A DNA stretch of 64,000 nucleotides. Origin: Papaver somniferum (lineage: Eukaryota > Streptophyta > Magnoliopsida > Ranunculales > Papaveraceae). Shown here one piece after another: positions 1 to 10,886 of the stretch (its first letter is position 1; each line of letters starts with the position of its first letter). A program made the translations under genes and the position numbers. The stretch lies in the NCBI RefSeq assembly GCF_003573695.1, contig NC_039368.1, positions 85,678,389 to 85,742,388 on the forward strand. The letters are read 5' to 3'. Below the pieces are notes generated by a model that saw only the letters and a program-made list of their open reading frames with translations, had not been told where the DNA came from and searched no databases.

Positions 1-1740
1 GAAAGCACTCTTTTGGAGCTAAAAATACATAAAGGTCAATTCACGGGCGATATTTGGAGCAGGCAAGGTTGTGCAAAAGGAGGGGAAATTGCTACGAAAA
101 GTGCTAAAGAAATGAAGTCTATCAATGAAGGAAGACCAAGAGCCAAATTTATCTCGTCCAAATTAAGAATTTCTTATCACCGTCTTTAAGAAAATTCAAT
201 TATGAAAATAACGCAAAAAGAATGAGGTCATTCCGAGTTCGTACGAAGAAGTTATGAGTAAAATGCTGAACCAATTTGGATTAGATTTTCTGTTGGGCCT
301 TATTGGGCCTGCGCGAGAAGAGAAAAGAGGGATGCGTTTTGGGCTTGCTACGGACGTGAAAATTAGGGTTTTTTGTGGATTTTGAGGAGGTTAAGTATCC
401 TAATTGGATTAGGATCAAGAGGAGGATATAAAAACTCTATATACAGGGAAGCCTAGATATCATAATAGATATATCTCTTTTTCTACTTTTGCCTAGGGTT
501 TAGAAACATGTTAGGTTTTCTCTTCCTTCTTGTCATGAACTCCATGAATATGAGCTAAGTTTTTATTATTGGTTAAGGAATAAGTTGGAATTCCAACCAT
601 GGTTTTTATGCAATAAATTAGTTTTATCTCCATATTTTGTTGCTTATGATTCACTATTGATATAGTTATGATTTGAATGCTAGTTTTGTCAAGTTGCAAA
701 TTGGTAGAACTCGTAATCATATCTATTGCTAGTTTAGGGTTATTATACGTAAACGTGATACACCTTGAATGCAAGTAGCATATTTGTGATTATTTATTGT
801 AGTGATACATCCTAGTAGTCACAAGTGTTTCATAACCTTTGTTAAATCGGATTAGTGCTTTTACGCGTTCGATTGCTTTGATTAGTCTTATTCCATAGAA
901 TTCAATGCTTTTAGGGAGTTAAACTTAATTGTGCTTTTACACTTTAGGTTGCTTTCTAGGAAGAATTCACATATGCATCTTTTAATGTGGTTGTGATGAA
1001 AAGAGGGAATTAGCGAGATATACTTGCGATCAAGATATCTTAGGACTTTTAATAAAATTGAGATTAAATATTAATTCTAGTTATTGTTTCGAAAACATGT
1101 TTGTGAATGAAGATGGATCCTTAACCAATGCTTTCACATCTTTGAATTTATTTGTTTACTTTTCTTTATTTGCTTTTATATTGAAAATCAAAAGATGAGA
1201 ATTATATTGAAGACTTATTTACAAGAGCGAAGAAAATCAAAAGATGAGAATTATATTGAAGTTTATGATACGAAGACAATACAAGTTGTGAAGAAGCAAG
1301 CGGTAAAGTATTTATTCATGGCTATAACAATTTCATTGTTTATTTTATTTTTAGTTTGTAGTTATTTCTCTTGTCTAAAAAAAACGGAAAAGAAAAAAAA
1401 ATGAAAAGAAAAAATATATATAGAAAAAAAAACAAGAGAAAATTCTTTGTATTATTTTGGTTTGTATTTCTTTTTGTATTCATTTAATAAATCCATGGGA
1501 AGAAGAAAAATCTACGAAGAAGTTTACAAGCAACAAGGAATTGAAGAGAAAGGTTTACAAATTGTCGAAGTTCTACGAAGTTCAAGAGTTTATCATCAAT
1601 AGTTGAAGACCGAAGATGAAGATGGAGAAGACGAGCTAAAGACTACGTTTCTGTTGGATGCTGTGAGAGTGGTGTTATCATCATTGCAATCAGATGTGAA
1701 GGTGGTAAGTACTCCTAACCTCTATTTTTAATAATAATGG
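1..1740 (+). mobile_element. Collapsed Athila-like LTR retrotransposon fragment
   Basis: Bases 1 to about 1170 are the reverse complement of the Athila LTR at 25558-26935 and 34396-43353, here read on the plus strand and entered about 160 bases inside the LTR. From about 1440 to 1710 the sequence matches a different part of the same family: the non-coding stretch just before the 3' LTR (reverse complement of 27590-27760). The 7 kb of coding interior that should lie between is absent. A large internal deletion or recombination is inferred. The 5' edge is cut by the window. The only frames inside are short and lysine-rich and I do not call them genes. Confidence 0.75.
427..434 (+). promoter_or_regulatory. 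TATA box of the LTR promoter
   Basis: TATAAAAA lies inside the LTR-like fragment, upstream of a second TATA-rich patch. Its position in the middle of the LTR fits the U3/R boundary of a plant LTR. The activity of this decayed copy is unknown. Confidence 0.4.
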
Positions 1741-1753
1741 TTGATTTCCTTTC

Positions 1754-2572
1754 TTAATTGGGGGACCCTAGAAAATAATTAGGGGCCTCAGCTATTTTAT
1801 TCCCACCTCAAAAAATCTATTTCCACCCCAAAATATAGTGAAAATACTATTTACCCTTCACTAAACCTAAAACTCAAAATTCTATTAACCTTTAACTCTA
1901 CCAACTTATTTTCATTTTTAAACCCAAAATTTTGTTAATCTCACTTAATTTGATTTTAACTTTTTTTTTTTTTTTTCAAATTTCTTGTTTACATTTTTTT
2001 TTCTGAGACTCGCATGAAAAGTCGTTAGGTAGTGACTTTTTTCAATAACGACTCTTAACAGTCGTTAAACTTTCAAAAACGACCCCAAGAGTCGTTACTT
2101 TTTAAAAGTTGTTTCTTGACGACTCTAAACAGTCATTAATGCTTATAAAAGAGTCGTTATGTTCTTCTATGAGCCACTAATGGCGGAAATACATTAAAGA
2201 AATTAACGACTCTTTTATAAGCATTAACGACAGTTTAGAGTCGTCAAGAAAAACCTTTTAAAAAGTAACGATTCTTGGGGTCGTTTTTGAAGGTTTAACG
2301 ACTGTTAAGAATCGTTATTGGAAAACGTCACTACCTAACGACTTTTCATGCAAGTCTCAAAAAAAAATTGCAAACAAGAAATTTGGAAAAAAAAAAGTTA
2401 AAATCAAATTAAGTGAGATTAACATTAATTAAGTAAATTATCACTAATTAAATAAGGGAAGATTAGCCATTAACTAAAATATTTGGATAAGGGGTATTGA
2501 AATTAGGTTTAGGTGACCTTTTTTTATCTTCTAGTGTGAGGCCCCTAATTAGTTTTCGGGACCCCCAATTAA
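1754..2572. mobile_element. Terminal-inverted-repeat (MITE-like) element, about 819 bp
   Basis: The two ends are inverted copies of each other over about 35 bases, beginning TTAATTGGGGG and sharing the block AATTAGGGGCCTCA. No transposase frame is present, so it is non-autonomous. The centre is a long hairpin, listed separately. I could not define a convincing target-site duplication, so the superfamily is open; a Mutator-like or long-TIR MITE is possible. The outer thirds are AT-rich, with oligo-T and oligo-A tracts that are also mirrored. Confidence 0.65.
2005..2358. repeat. Long near-perfect inverted repeat (hairpin)
   Basis: The arm at 2005-2160 is mirrored by 2203-2358 with few mismatches, around a 42-base loop. 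Within the arms the motif AACGACTCT and its complement recur several times, so the arms also contain shorter direct and inverted repeats. A transcript from either strand would fold into a stem of about 155 bp. Confidence 0.85.
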
Positions 2573-2824
2573 GCTTTCATTTGAAACCATGATAGTAACA
2601 ACTTTCGTGAGCAAACACACTGCTCCAGGAGAGAGAGAAAATAGTCGAGAGAAAATGAGGAATTTTTTTTCAAACCTAAGATCTTAGATTTCTCCCTATT
2701 TTCTAACTCAAATCACTTGATTTTTTGTGTTTCTCCTTCCTCTTCCTGCGATGTACATGTATCTGGTAGAATATTAGATTTCGGTTCGATTTTGGAGGAG
2801 TATTATTTAGTTTTTTCAACATCC

Positions 2825-3666
2825 ATGGTAGAAAATGAATTTAACATGGGGTTAGAAGATTTCCCTCCGCTGATAGCTTCCAAAGGTAAGGAAGGTCACA
2901 ACATTAGTATCTCTTCGAGTGATGTTGGTATTGAACATCTGAAAGCTAAGATTTTTGGAAAGAATCAAAAGGGTAGTGATGGGTTTATTAACAATCTTGA
3001 GATTGTTCTTCTTGAGAAAGAAGTAGAGGGTTCTGAATCAAATGGAGTGGGTGTTTCATCAACATCTTCCCCTAGAGAATGGAGAAATTTGTTTCCATTT
3101 GGAAAGCCAATTCAACCTTAAATTCCATTGAAATTCTTTCCTTTAACGGAGTTAGATGGCAAGAAGGTGGTGGATTATGATGCTTGGGATTTTTCTACAG
3201 GAATCAAGAGATGTGAGGGATATGTTGTTGGTTTCTGTGTGGGTAAAAGACTTTCCTTCCAGCAATCAAGGAAGCTGTATCCAAGCTATGAAACCTCAAG
3301 AACGAAGTGAGTATCAAATTACACATCAATTGTGCTTTCATTTTTGAATTCAAGGATGAGGAAGATCGTAGAAAAGTGTTAGAATTAGGTTCTTTTAACA
3401 TATCTAAATGTCTTTTCATTGTGAGATCTTGGTCTAATTTAATTGAATCTACAATTTCTAGCATTAAAACCATACCCATTTGGGTGTTGATCTACAATGT
3501 ACCATTGCACATGTGGGACATTGAAGGCTTAAGTCTAATCTCAAGCTTCTTAGAAAAACCTTTACTGGCAGATGATTTTACCCTAAATAGGACTAGACTA
3601 TCTTATGCTGGGATCTGTATTGAAGTTGATGTTAGGTTTCAACTATCCCAAAAGCAAAAAAATTGA
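2825..3666 (+). pseudogene. Broken DUF4283-type protein, remnant of a LINE ORF1
   Basis: The likely start is ATG 2825, giving MVENEFNMGLEDFPPL, a typical opening for plant LINE ORF1 proteins. The frame stops at 3121 and continues in other frames at 3128-3310 and 3307-3666. The later part holds hallmarks of the DUF4283 domain: FEFKDEEDRRKVLELGSF, then LFIVRSWS, then PIWVLIYNVPLHMW and the segment ending RTRLSYAGICIEVD. In the family this domain sits before a zinc knuckle and probably binds RNA. No zinc knuckle and no adjacent ORF2 are visible, so this is an orphan fragment with at least two frame breaks. A captured host DUF4283 gene is the alternative. Confidence 0.7.
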
Positions 3667-3699
3667 AAAGTCAAAATTGGTATGAAGAAAGGTAAAGCA

Positions 3700-4087
3700 T
3701 CAACCATTATGAATTTGTTCACACTCACAGTAGTCTCTGTAGAACAAACCCCACTCATTATTCATGATTTCAAAGCTAGCAAGATCAGATCCAAAAAAAC
3801 CTCCAACGATGTTGTACATTAACTCATCACCGAGAAGAACTTCACCTTGAAATGGATCCTGACATCTTATCGTATGAGCGATTAATAAAAACTCTTTAGC
3901 ATGCTTCAAAAAAAGACTCTTTAAATAAATACCGATAAACAGAATAATAAGGGGACTGGAAAAGCAAAAAAGTAAGAATCCAAAAATTAAATCTTGGTAG
4001 TATCCCGTAGCAGATCAACCCAGCGTGCTCGAAAGACTTTATCAGCGGAAACCTTATTTCCCCGGCCATGCAAATAGTTGAATTCAC
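3700..4087 (-). other. Unidentified minus-strand frames, possible gene remnant
   Basis: Two overlapping minus-strand frames (4087-3896 and 3909-3700) have the look of coding sequence. The first contains MAGEIRFPLIKSFEHAG. The second contains PFQGEVLLGDELMYNIVGG and ends in an acidic, aromatic tail. They are in different frames. A pyrimidine-rich tract with a CAG near 3955 could be a splice acceptor between them. I do not recognise a family. It could equally be chance open sequence beside the LINE remnant. Confidence 0.25.
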
Positions 4088-4621
4088 ACCGAAGGATTAT
4101 AACTCCTACCAAACGATGAAAATCTACACCAACAACAATCGGGATTGCTGAATGAAAATGAAAATTGAAAAAAAAAAACGATTAGGATACAGGGGAAAAA
4201 GACGAACCATGACGATGGAAAAGAATTATATCTGAACTTTATATATCGTATATATTCATTTGCTGCGAAAATGAGAAAAACTGATCTTTTAACTCCATTA
4301 AATATCCAGAAGATAAATTCACGAAACGGATGCGCTTTGAATTCTTAGGAGCGTTTTTTCATCTTTCATTAAGGGGTTAATGGCCAGAGAAAATTTGGGC
4401 GAGAAAAGGGAAGATGATTATAACTTTAATTAAATCACAGTTGTTCTTCATCTACCTAAGAGTGTAAGATTACGCAGTAGAATCTTGACCCTTCTTTATC
4501 TCGTCCAACTTAAAAACTGAACAGGTGAGTGGAAACACATATTAGTGGTTTAATCTGGACCGTCTTTTATATGTCCAAACTATAGATGGCCTTCTACCGG
4601 TAAAAACACCACTGTCCCTTA
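4088..4621. other. Non-coding stretch
   Basis: AT-rich sequence with scattered TATA-like runs around 4240-4255 (TATATATCGTATATA). It could be promoter-proximal DNA for the minus-strand frames to its left. No repeat, RNA gene or coding frame is recognised. Confidence 0.3.
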
Positions 4622-5170
4622 TGATATATATATAACATTAGTCCGAGAGCGGGGCCTTGGGATCTTGGGAGGTCTCTTGAATTTGGAAAGTATTTTTTGT
4701 TGTTTTTAAAAATATTTATTCAAACGTTTTTACTACACTTAATTATGTTTTAATTGCGCTAATTATGGCATGATTTATCTGCCTGTTTTTAACTGTTTCG
4801 AATGGAAGTTTGCAGCAATTATTCCAATTTATTCTCCATTAATTTGCATTGACTGCCTGGTTATAAAAACAGTTTTGAGAACAGAAAGAAGACACATGTT
4901 TTTCACTATTGTTTTCTGAGAATCAAGAGACCAAACATATTGTGCAAGAATAGAGAGAGTAGAAGTGATCTATGTCTCATTGTGTGCGTCAGAGATCGTT
5001 TCGGCTGTTTTACCCTGGGGGCGTTGTGACGGAAAAGAACTGCTTCAAAAAAAATCAAGGCAGAGCCACGAAATGTCTTAAAGAGAGCGGCTTGGCCGTG
5101 ACTCAACCGTCACTTTTTTTTTGTGTCTTAATTTTTGTTTTGCAGGTGTGAAATTGGCAACTGTTCCAAC
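4622..5170 (+). repeat. 5' LTR of the first copia element, 5'-truncated
   Basis: Matches 9773-10328 base for base with modest divergence, from TATATATATAACATTAG to the shared end TGTTCCAAC. The gag start codon follows only 25 bases later, unusually close. The first part expected from the 3' LTR is missing. Confidence 0.75.
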
Positions 5171-5194
5171 AATTTTAGGACGAATCTTTTTGCC

Positions 5195-5867
5195 ATGGAA
5201 TCTGTAAAGAAAACCTTTGCTGATATCAACAAGCCGTTCAAGTTTGAAGAACTTCACTTCAGAAGATGGAAGCTAAAGTTGTTTTTCTACCTCAAACTGA
5301 TGAAGTTGCACATGATGGTGACCTCCATCAAACCAACTGATCCACAAGATGCAGAAGTTGCAGAAAAAGCATCTCCAGCCGCAACAAGTGCAACTCCTCA
5401 ACCAACTGAAGAATTGTGACCCAAACTGCTGAAGAAAAACAAAAATCCTATGACAAATGGATTGATAATGACTTTGATTGTAAAACTATATTCTGAATGT
5501 TTTGTCTGACGATCTATATGAATATTACTCCACATTTGATACTGTTAAAGATGTGTGGGATGCTTACAGAAGAAATATGATACTGAAGAAGCCGGATCGA
5601 AGAAATGATGTAAGCCGCTACCTGAGATATCAAATGGTGGATGAAAAATCAGTCGTTGCTCAGGCTCATGAACTTCAGAAAATAGCTCATGAAATTATGA
5701 CGGAAGGTATGCAAACTGATGAACAATTTCAAGTATATGTATTGATCGATAAATTACCCCCATCTTGGGATTTTCGTAATGTTTTGCGTCATAAAACTAA
5801 GGAATTTTCTCTTGAAAGTTTGATTGTTAAGCTCAGGGTTGAAGAGGAAGCACGAAACAAGACATAA
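5195..5867 (+). pseudogene. gag: copia gag, broken
   Basis: Starts at ATG 5195 (MESVKKTFADINKPF). The opening is of the copia gag type, with the hydrophobic and aromatic run FEELHFRRWKLKLFFYLKLM. The frame ends at 5419 and resumes in another frame at 5502-5867. That second part contains the UBN2-like central gag domain: the YEYYSTFDTVKDVWDAY segment, then QMVDEKSVVAQAHELQKI, and LIDKLPPSWDFRNVLRHK. The protein would form the capsid-like shell. The zinc knuckle expected at its end lies further on, near 6030. Confidence 0.8.
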
Positions 5868-6031
5868 AGGAAGAGATTCTTATCGTTTCCAATAATAATA
5901 ATCAGACTCAACCGAGTTTGAAACCTAAAAAAACCGATGAAACCTGTCCAGAACTAAAGGAAAGGAAAACCTAATCAAAATAAGTACCCACACCCATCAA
6001 GGAAATATCAGAATTCTGATTCTGAGTTCCT

Positions 6032-6688
6032 TTGTTATACCTGCGTAAGCCAAACCACATGGCTAGGGATTGCAGGAATAACAAAGGAAAGAATAACACA
6101 CAAGCTAATGCTGCTGAAAGGGTTATAATTGCCATGGTTTCTGATCCAAATATTCACACGGTTGGTGGAACCGATGGGTGGTGGATAGACAGTGGTGCTT
6201 CGCGCCATTGTTCTTTTGATAGGTCCATATTTAAGATCTATGCATAAATCAAGGATAATAAAGTGTTTTTGGGAGACTCCCATACCACTATTGTGAAAGG
6301 TTCTGGTACGGTAGAACTGAAGTTTACTTCTGGAAAGACAATTATGCTGAAAGATGTCCTCCACACTTCATAAATGAGAAATAATCTTGTTTCCGGCTAT
6401 CTTCTCAACAAGGCTGGGCTGTATCAAACAATTGGATCTGATGTTTACACCATTACTAAAAACAGAGTGTTTGTCGGAAAAGGTTATGATGCTGATGGAA
6501 TGTTTAAGCTTAATGTTGAAATGAATAAAATTGTATCTTCTTCTTATATAGTGTGTACTTTTAATGTTTGGCATGCTAGACTTTGTCATGTGAATAGTAT
6601 ATCAGTAGATACCATGAGCAAGGTTTTATTCCAAAACTATCCATGCATGATTTTGAAAAATGTGAATCTTATAGTTAAACTAAGATAA
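6032..6688 (+). pseudogene. copia protease and GAG-pre-integrase region, broken
   Basis: One reading frame interrupted by stops at about 6245 and 6371. It begins with a zinc-knuckle remnant (NHMARDCRNNKGK), then the aspartic protease active-site motif WIDSGASRHC. Next come the protease flap region (GSGTVELKFTSGKTI) and the pre-integrase segment VWHARLCHVN. In the family the protease cuts the polyprotein and the His-containing segment starts integrase. The CxxC pair that should close the integrase zinc site near 6660 is not apparent. Confidence 0.8.
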
Positions 6689-6729
6689 TTCAGAGTTCCC
6701 ATAAATCTGTTATTAGAGAATCTGAACCA

Positions 6730-7361
6730 TTGGAGTTAGTGCATTCTGATTTGCATGAATATGAAGGTATATTAACTAGAAATGGAATAAGATATGTCAT
6801 GACTTTTATTGATGATTATTCTAATTATACCTATGTTTACTTGCTAAGTCATAAGAATGAAAAGCTATTGAAAAATTTAAGGTTTTTATTGCTGAAGTTG
6901 AAAATCAATTAGGTAGGAAAATTAAGAGATTTCATAGTGATAGAGGAACTAAATACGATTATAAACTATTCACTGAAATTTATGAATCTTCTGGAATTAT
7001 ACATGAAAAAACTGCTCCGTATAACCCTGAAATGAATGGAAAAGCTGAAAGAAAGAATCGTATATTTACTACTCTTGTGACTGCGTGTTTGTTAAGTTCT
7101 GGTGCTGACCCTCATTGGTGGGGAGAAATTTTGCTAAATGTTTGATATGTTTTCAATCGTGTGACAAATTCAAAAACTAAAATTTCACCCTATGAACTTT
7201 GGAAAAACAGAAAACCAAATGTATCTTATTTTAAAGTATGGGGTTGTTTGGCTTATGTTCGTATTCTTGATCCTAAAAGATCAAAGCTAGCTAGTAAATC
7301 TTATGAATGTGTTTTTGTTGGGTATGCTCAAAACATAAAGCTTATAGATTTTTTGATCTAA
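6730..7361 (+). pseudogene. copia integrase core, broken
   Basis: All three catalytic positions of the DDE integrase can be seen: the first Asp in ELVHSDLHEY, the second in FHSDRGTKY near 6935, and the Glu in NGKAERKNRI near 7035-7060. FIDDYSNYTYVYLL is the usual strand after the first Asp. The C-terminal part includes WGCLAYVRILDPKRSKL. The frame shifts near 6910 and has a stop at about 7143, so no intact enzyme is made. Confidence 0.85.
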
Positions 7362-7363
7362 AT

Positions 7364-9122
7364 AATAAAGTTATTATTGAATCTATTGATGCTGATTTCT
7401 TTAAAGATAGATTTCTTTTTAAATTTAGAAATAGTGGGGGTTCTCTACCTAGTACAAGTTCTGAACTTAGGATAGAAGAACCTATAACTGCAGAGACTAG
7501 AGACGCTGAAATTGAACCTAGGCATAATAAAAGGGCTAGGATTGCGACAGACTATGGTTCTGACTTTGAATTTTATAGCCTAGAGGAAGACCCTTCTAGT
7601 CTTCAAGAGGCACTTAATTCTCCTGAATCCGGTTTTTGGCAAGAAGCCATAGATAATGAAATGGACTCCCATAGTTTTAATGGAACTTGGCACCTAGAAG
7701 ATTTACCCCCTGGTTGTAAATAAATAGGTTGTAAATGGGTACTTAAAAGAAAGTTGAATCCTAATGGTTCAGTAGACAAACACAAAACTAGGTTGGTAGC
7801 TAAAGGATTTAGACAAAGAGAATATGTAGATTTCTTTGATACTTATTCTCCTGTTACAATATTGACTTTTATTCGTGTTTTGATTGCTGCTGCTGTTGTG
7901 CATAATCTAGTTGTTCATCAAATGGATGTTAAAACAGTTTTTTTAAATGGTGAATTAGAAGAAGAAATTTACATGGAACAACCTGAAGTTTTTGTTGTTC
8001 CTGGTCAAGAACATAAAGTGTATAAGTCACTGTATGGTCTGAAACAAGCTCCTAAACAATGGCATCAAAAATTTGATAATTTGATGATTTCACATGGTTT
8101 CAGAATTAATGAAAGTGAAAACTGCATATACTATAAGTTTGAAAACAATACATGCATCGTGATTTGTTTGTATGTGGATGATTTGATAATTTTTGGTTCA
8201 AATCATTCTGTGGTTGAAGAAACTAAGAATATGCTTAAGTCTAACTTTGAAATGAAAGATTTGGGTGAAGCTAGTGTAATTCCGGGAATTAAGATTACTG
8301 GAACTAATGATGGCATTTCTTTGGATCAGTCTCATTATATTGAAAAGATTATAAAGAAGTACAACTATTATGATTTTAAACCTGTGAGTACTTCTTTTGA
8401 TGCTAGTGTTAAATTTTTTAAGAATAATGGTGATAGCATTAGACAATATGAATATGCTAGTATAATTGGTAGTCTTCGTTATGCAACTGATTGTACCATA
8501 CCATACATTGCATATGTAATAGGGGTTTTATGCAGGTTTACCAGTTGTCCTGGTTTGGAACACTGGAACGCAGTTGAGAGGATTATGCGGTATCTTAAAA
8601 AGGCCGTTAACCTAGGATTACACTATAAGAGATTTCCTACAGTCCTTGAAGGATATTGCGATTCTTATTGGAACTCTCTTTCAGATGACTCCAAGGCCAC
8701 TTGTGGATATTTGTTTAATATTACTGGTAGCGCTGTGTCTTGGAAGTCAAAAAAACAAACAATTGTGGCTCAATATACGATGGAGTCTGAATTGGTAGCA
8801 CTAGCAGCAGCTAGTGAAGAAGCAGGATGGTTGAGAAACTTGCTTTCTCAAATTCATGTATGGGATAGACCAATACGAGCTATTATGATCCATTGTGATA
8901 GTACCGGCTATTGCAAAAGTACATAACTGTTTTTATAACGGTAAGAATCGACAAATGCGTCGAAAACACAGCACGGTTAGAGAGTTTATGACAACTAGTG
9001 TTGTACGTGTGGATCATGTTAGGTCGGAAGAGAACTTAGATGATTCTTTGACGAAAGGATTAGCTAGGGAAAAGGTATTATATACCTCTAAAGACATAGG
9101 ACTTTTGGCCACTAGAAGTTGA
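7364..9122 (+). pseudogene. copia reverse transcriptase and RNase H, nearly open
   Basis: The domain opens near 7600 (LQEALNSPESGFWQEAIDNE) but is cut by a stop before 7724. It runs open from 7754 for 390 codons: HKTRLVAKGF, the catalytic Asp of motif A in QMDVKTVFLNG (residue 58), YGLKQAPKQW, and the YVDD box at 8171-8182. RNase H follows: EGYCDSYWNS, then GSAVSWKSKKQTIVA with the Glu-containing TMESELVALAAASEEAGW. The frame shifts near 8920. The final motif, in which a His-rich helix leads to LDDSLTKGL, lies in the frame ending at 9122. This is the longest open frame of this element. Confidence 0.9.
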
Positions 9123-9616
9123 GTCAATTTGTGATGGATACCCACCTAGAAATAGGTTCAAAGAGAATAACGATTCACAAATGATATGGACATAGAATCA
9201 TGCACCTTTCCCATGGCATGATATCCTGAAGCGGGTTAAGGTTGGGTTTTTTAACTCTTAATGAAGTCTGTAGTTATGTATAGAGTGGGGTACCAAGATA
9301 CATGAGTACCTTTGATAGACTCACCTATGTGAATGAGAAAGTGTGGCCGCTTTCTATGAGAACATGGGCAGTTCTCTAAAACATTCATTAAAATTGGGAT
9401 AAGCACAGGGCCGTAATGTGCTGGCATTTAAGACTTTACTCTTAGTATAATTATGTGTGTTTTAAGTAATTTGTTCTCTCCATAGAGTTCAATTTCATGT
9501 GTTTACTCTGTGTCAGAGTTCAGAGAATTTTAATACCATGTAAAGGTTCAAAATCGAAAGATACATTTTCTTATGCACATAACTATACGGATCTTGCTCA
9601 ATGATTTTAAAAATAT

Positions 9617-9626
9617 AAGTGGGGGA
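9617..9626 (+). other. Polypurine tract of the first copia element
   Basis: AAGTGGGGGA, the usual plant copia polypurine tract, lies 495 bases after the last pol stop. It primes plus-strand synthesis and marks the 3' LTR start just after it. Confidence 0.65.
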
Positions 9627-9627
9627 T

Positions 9628-10328
9628 TATTGGGATATATGCTTTAAAATAATTCTTTTGTATATTTATATCAACAATTCGAGCTTGGCCCAGTGGTTAA
9701 GCATTTTGGGCCTGGAGGGTTAGGTCTCAGGATCGAATCTCTCCCCCTACTGATTGTGCATATATATTATTATTATATATATATAACATTAGTCCGAGAG
9801 CAGAGCCTTGGGGTCTTGGGAGGTCTCTCGAATTTGTAAAGTATTTTTTGTTGTTTTTAAAAAGATTTTTTCAAACTGTTTTTACTGCACTTAATTATGT
9901 TTTAATTGCGCTAATTATGGCATGATTTATTTGCCCGTTTTTTGACTGTTTCGAATGGATTTTTAACTGCAGTAATTAATCCAATTTATTCTCCATTAAT
10001 TTGCATTGACTGTTGTATTATAAAAACAGTTTTGAGAACAGAAAGAAGACACAAGTTTTTACACTATTGTTTTCTGATAATCAAGAGACCGAAAATACTG
10101 AGTAAGAATAGAGAGGGTAGAAGTGATCGATTTCTCATTGTGTGCGTGAGAGATTGTTCTCGGATGTTTTATCTTGGAGGCGTTGTGACGAAAAAGAACT
10201 GATTGCACAAAATTCAAGGTAAAGACACAAATCGTCCTAAAGAGAGCGACCTGGTCGTGACTCAGCCGTCACTTTGTTTTCTGTCTTAATCTTTTTTTTG
10301 CAGGTGTGAAATCGATAATTGTTCCAAC
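9628..10328 (+). repeat. 3' LTR of the first copia element
   Basis: Starts TATTGGGATATATG after the polypurine tract, probably a mutated TGTTGGG. The part from 9773 on matches the 5' LTR. The region 9680-9770 looks like a tRNA-derived insertion. The right end is set by where the match to the 5' LTR stops. Confidence 0.6.
9680..9770 (+). mobile_element. tRNA-derived SINE or SINE fragment
   Basis: An A box (TGGCCCAGTGG, 9686-9696) fits the RNA polymerase III consensus TRGCNNAGYGG. A B-box-like GGATCGAATCT (9730-9740) follows 33 bases later. A TA/TTA-rich tail comes next. No cloverleaf can be closed, so it is not a functional tRNA gene. Its absence from the 5' LTR suggests insertion into the 3' LTR, although the 5' LTR is itself truncated here. 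No clear target-site duplication was found. Confidence 0.5.
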
Positions 10329-10470
10329 TGAAACTAAACCATTAAAAGATCAACTTACTTTCCAAGAGGCGACACGACTTGAGATCTCTTAATGCTACAT
10401 CATGTGCTGACCCAACTTCGACTGAGAAAAGAAATGTGCCAACTGCCAACATACATGAAGTAGAAATTTA

Positions 10471-10883
10471 GGTCCTGTTTGGTATAGTTTTCAAAAACAG
10501 TATTCTGTTTTCAAAAATAGAAAACAGGAGAAAACGCGTTTAGTAAGGACATTTTTAGAAAATTTTTTCTATCTGTTTTCTGTATTTGAAAACAGAAAAA
10601 TGAAAACAACAAATTCTTGTTTTCTGTATTTTCAGTTTTTTTATGTTCTTTATTCCTTTTTTCTTTTTAGAACAAAGTAAGAGATCGGGGGAATGACTGC
10701 AAGTGAGTCATGGATAATATCACTGTCTCTTAGAAGAATCTTTACATTTGATCGGATTTAGTTGCTTTTCCTTGTTTCCAAAAACAGTTTACGAGACAAT
10801 TATTAGAAAATGAAAACAAAGAAAAAAGGGAATGTTTTAAAAACAATGGAAAACTATTTTTGAATAATGTATCAAACATGCTC
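10471..10883. mobile_element. Tourist-like (PIF/Harbinger) MITE, 413 bp
   Basis: The left end is GGTCCTGTTTGGTATAG. The right end, read on the other strand, is GAGCATGTTTGATACA, so the ends form an imperfect inverted repeat of about 30 bases. The element is flanked on both sides by TTA (10468-10470 and 10884-10886), the target duplication of this superfamily. The interior is rich in TTTTC and GAAAAC runs and codes for nothing. Confidence 0.8.
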
Positions 10884-10886
10884 TTA

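Larger units (their letters stand above)
4622..10328 (+). mobile_element. Decayed Ty1/copia retrotransposon
   Basis: Two direct repeats of about 550 bp (4622-5170 and 9773-10328) bracket a pol region in copia order: gag, protease, integrase, reverse transcriptase, RNase H. All genes carry stops or frameshifts. The 5' copy of the LTR seems to lack its first part, because after the polypurine tract at 9617-9626 the 3' LTR has about 145 extra bases that have no counterpart upstream of 4622. No standard initiator-Met primer-binding site follows the 5' LTR. The element is therefore old and immobile by its own proteins. Confidence 0.85.
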
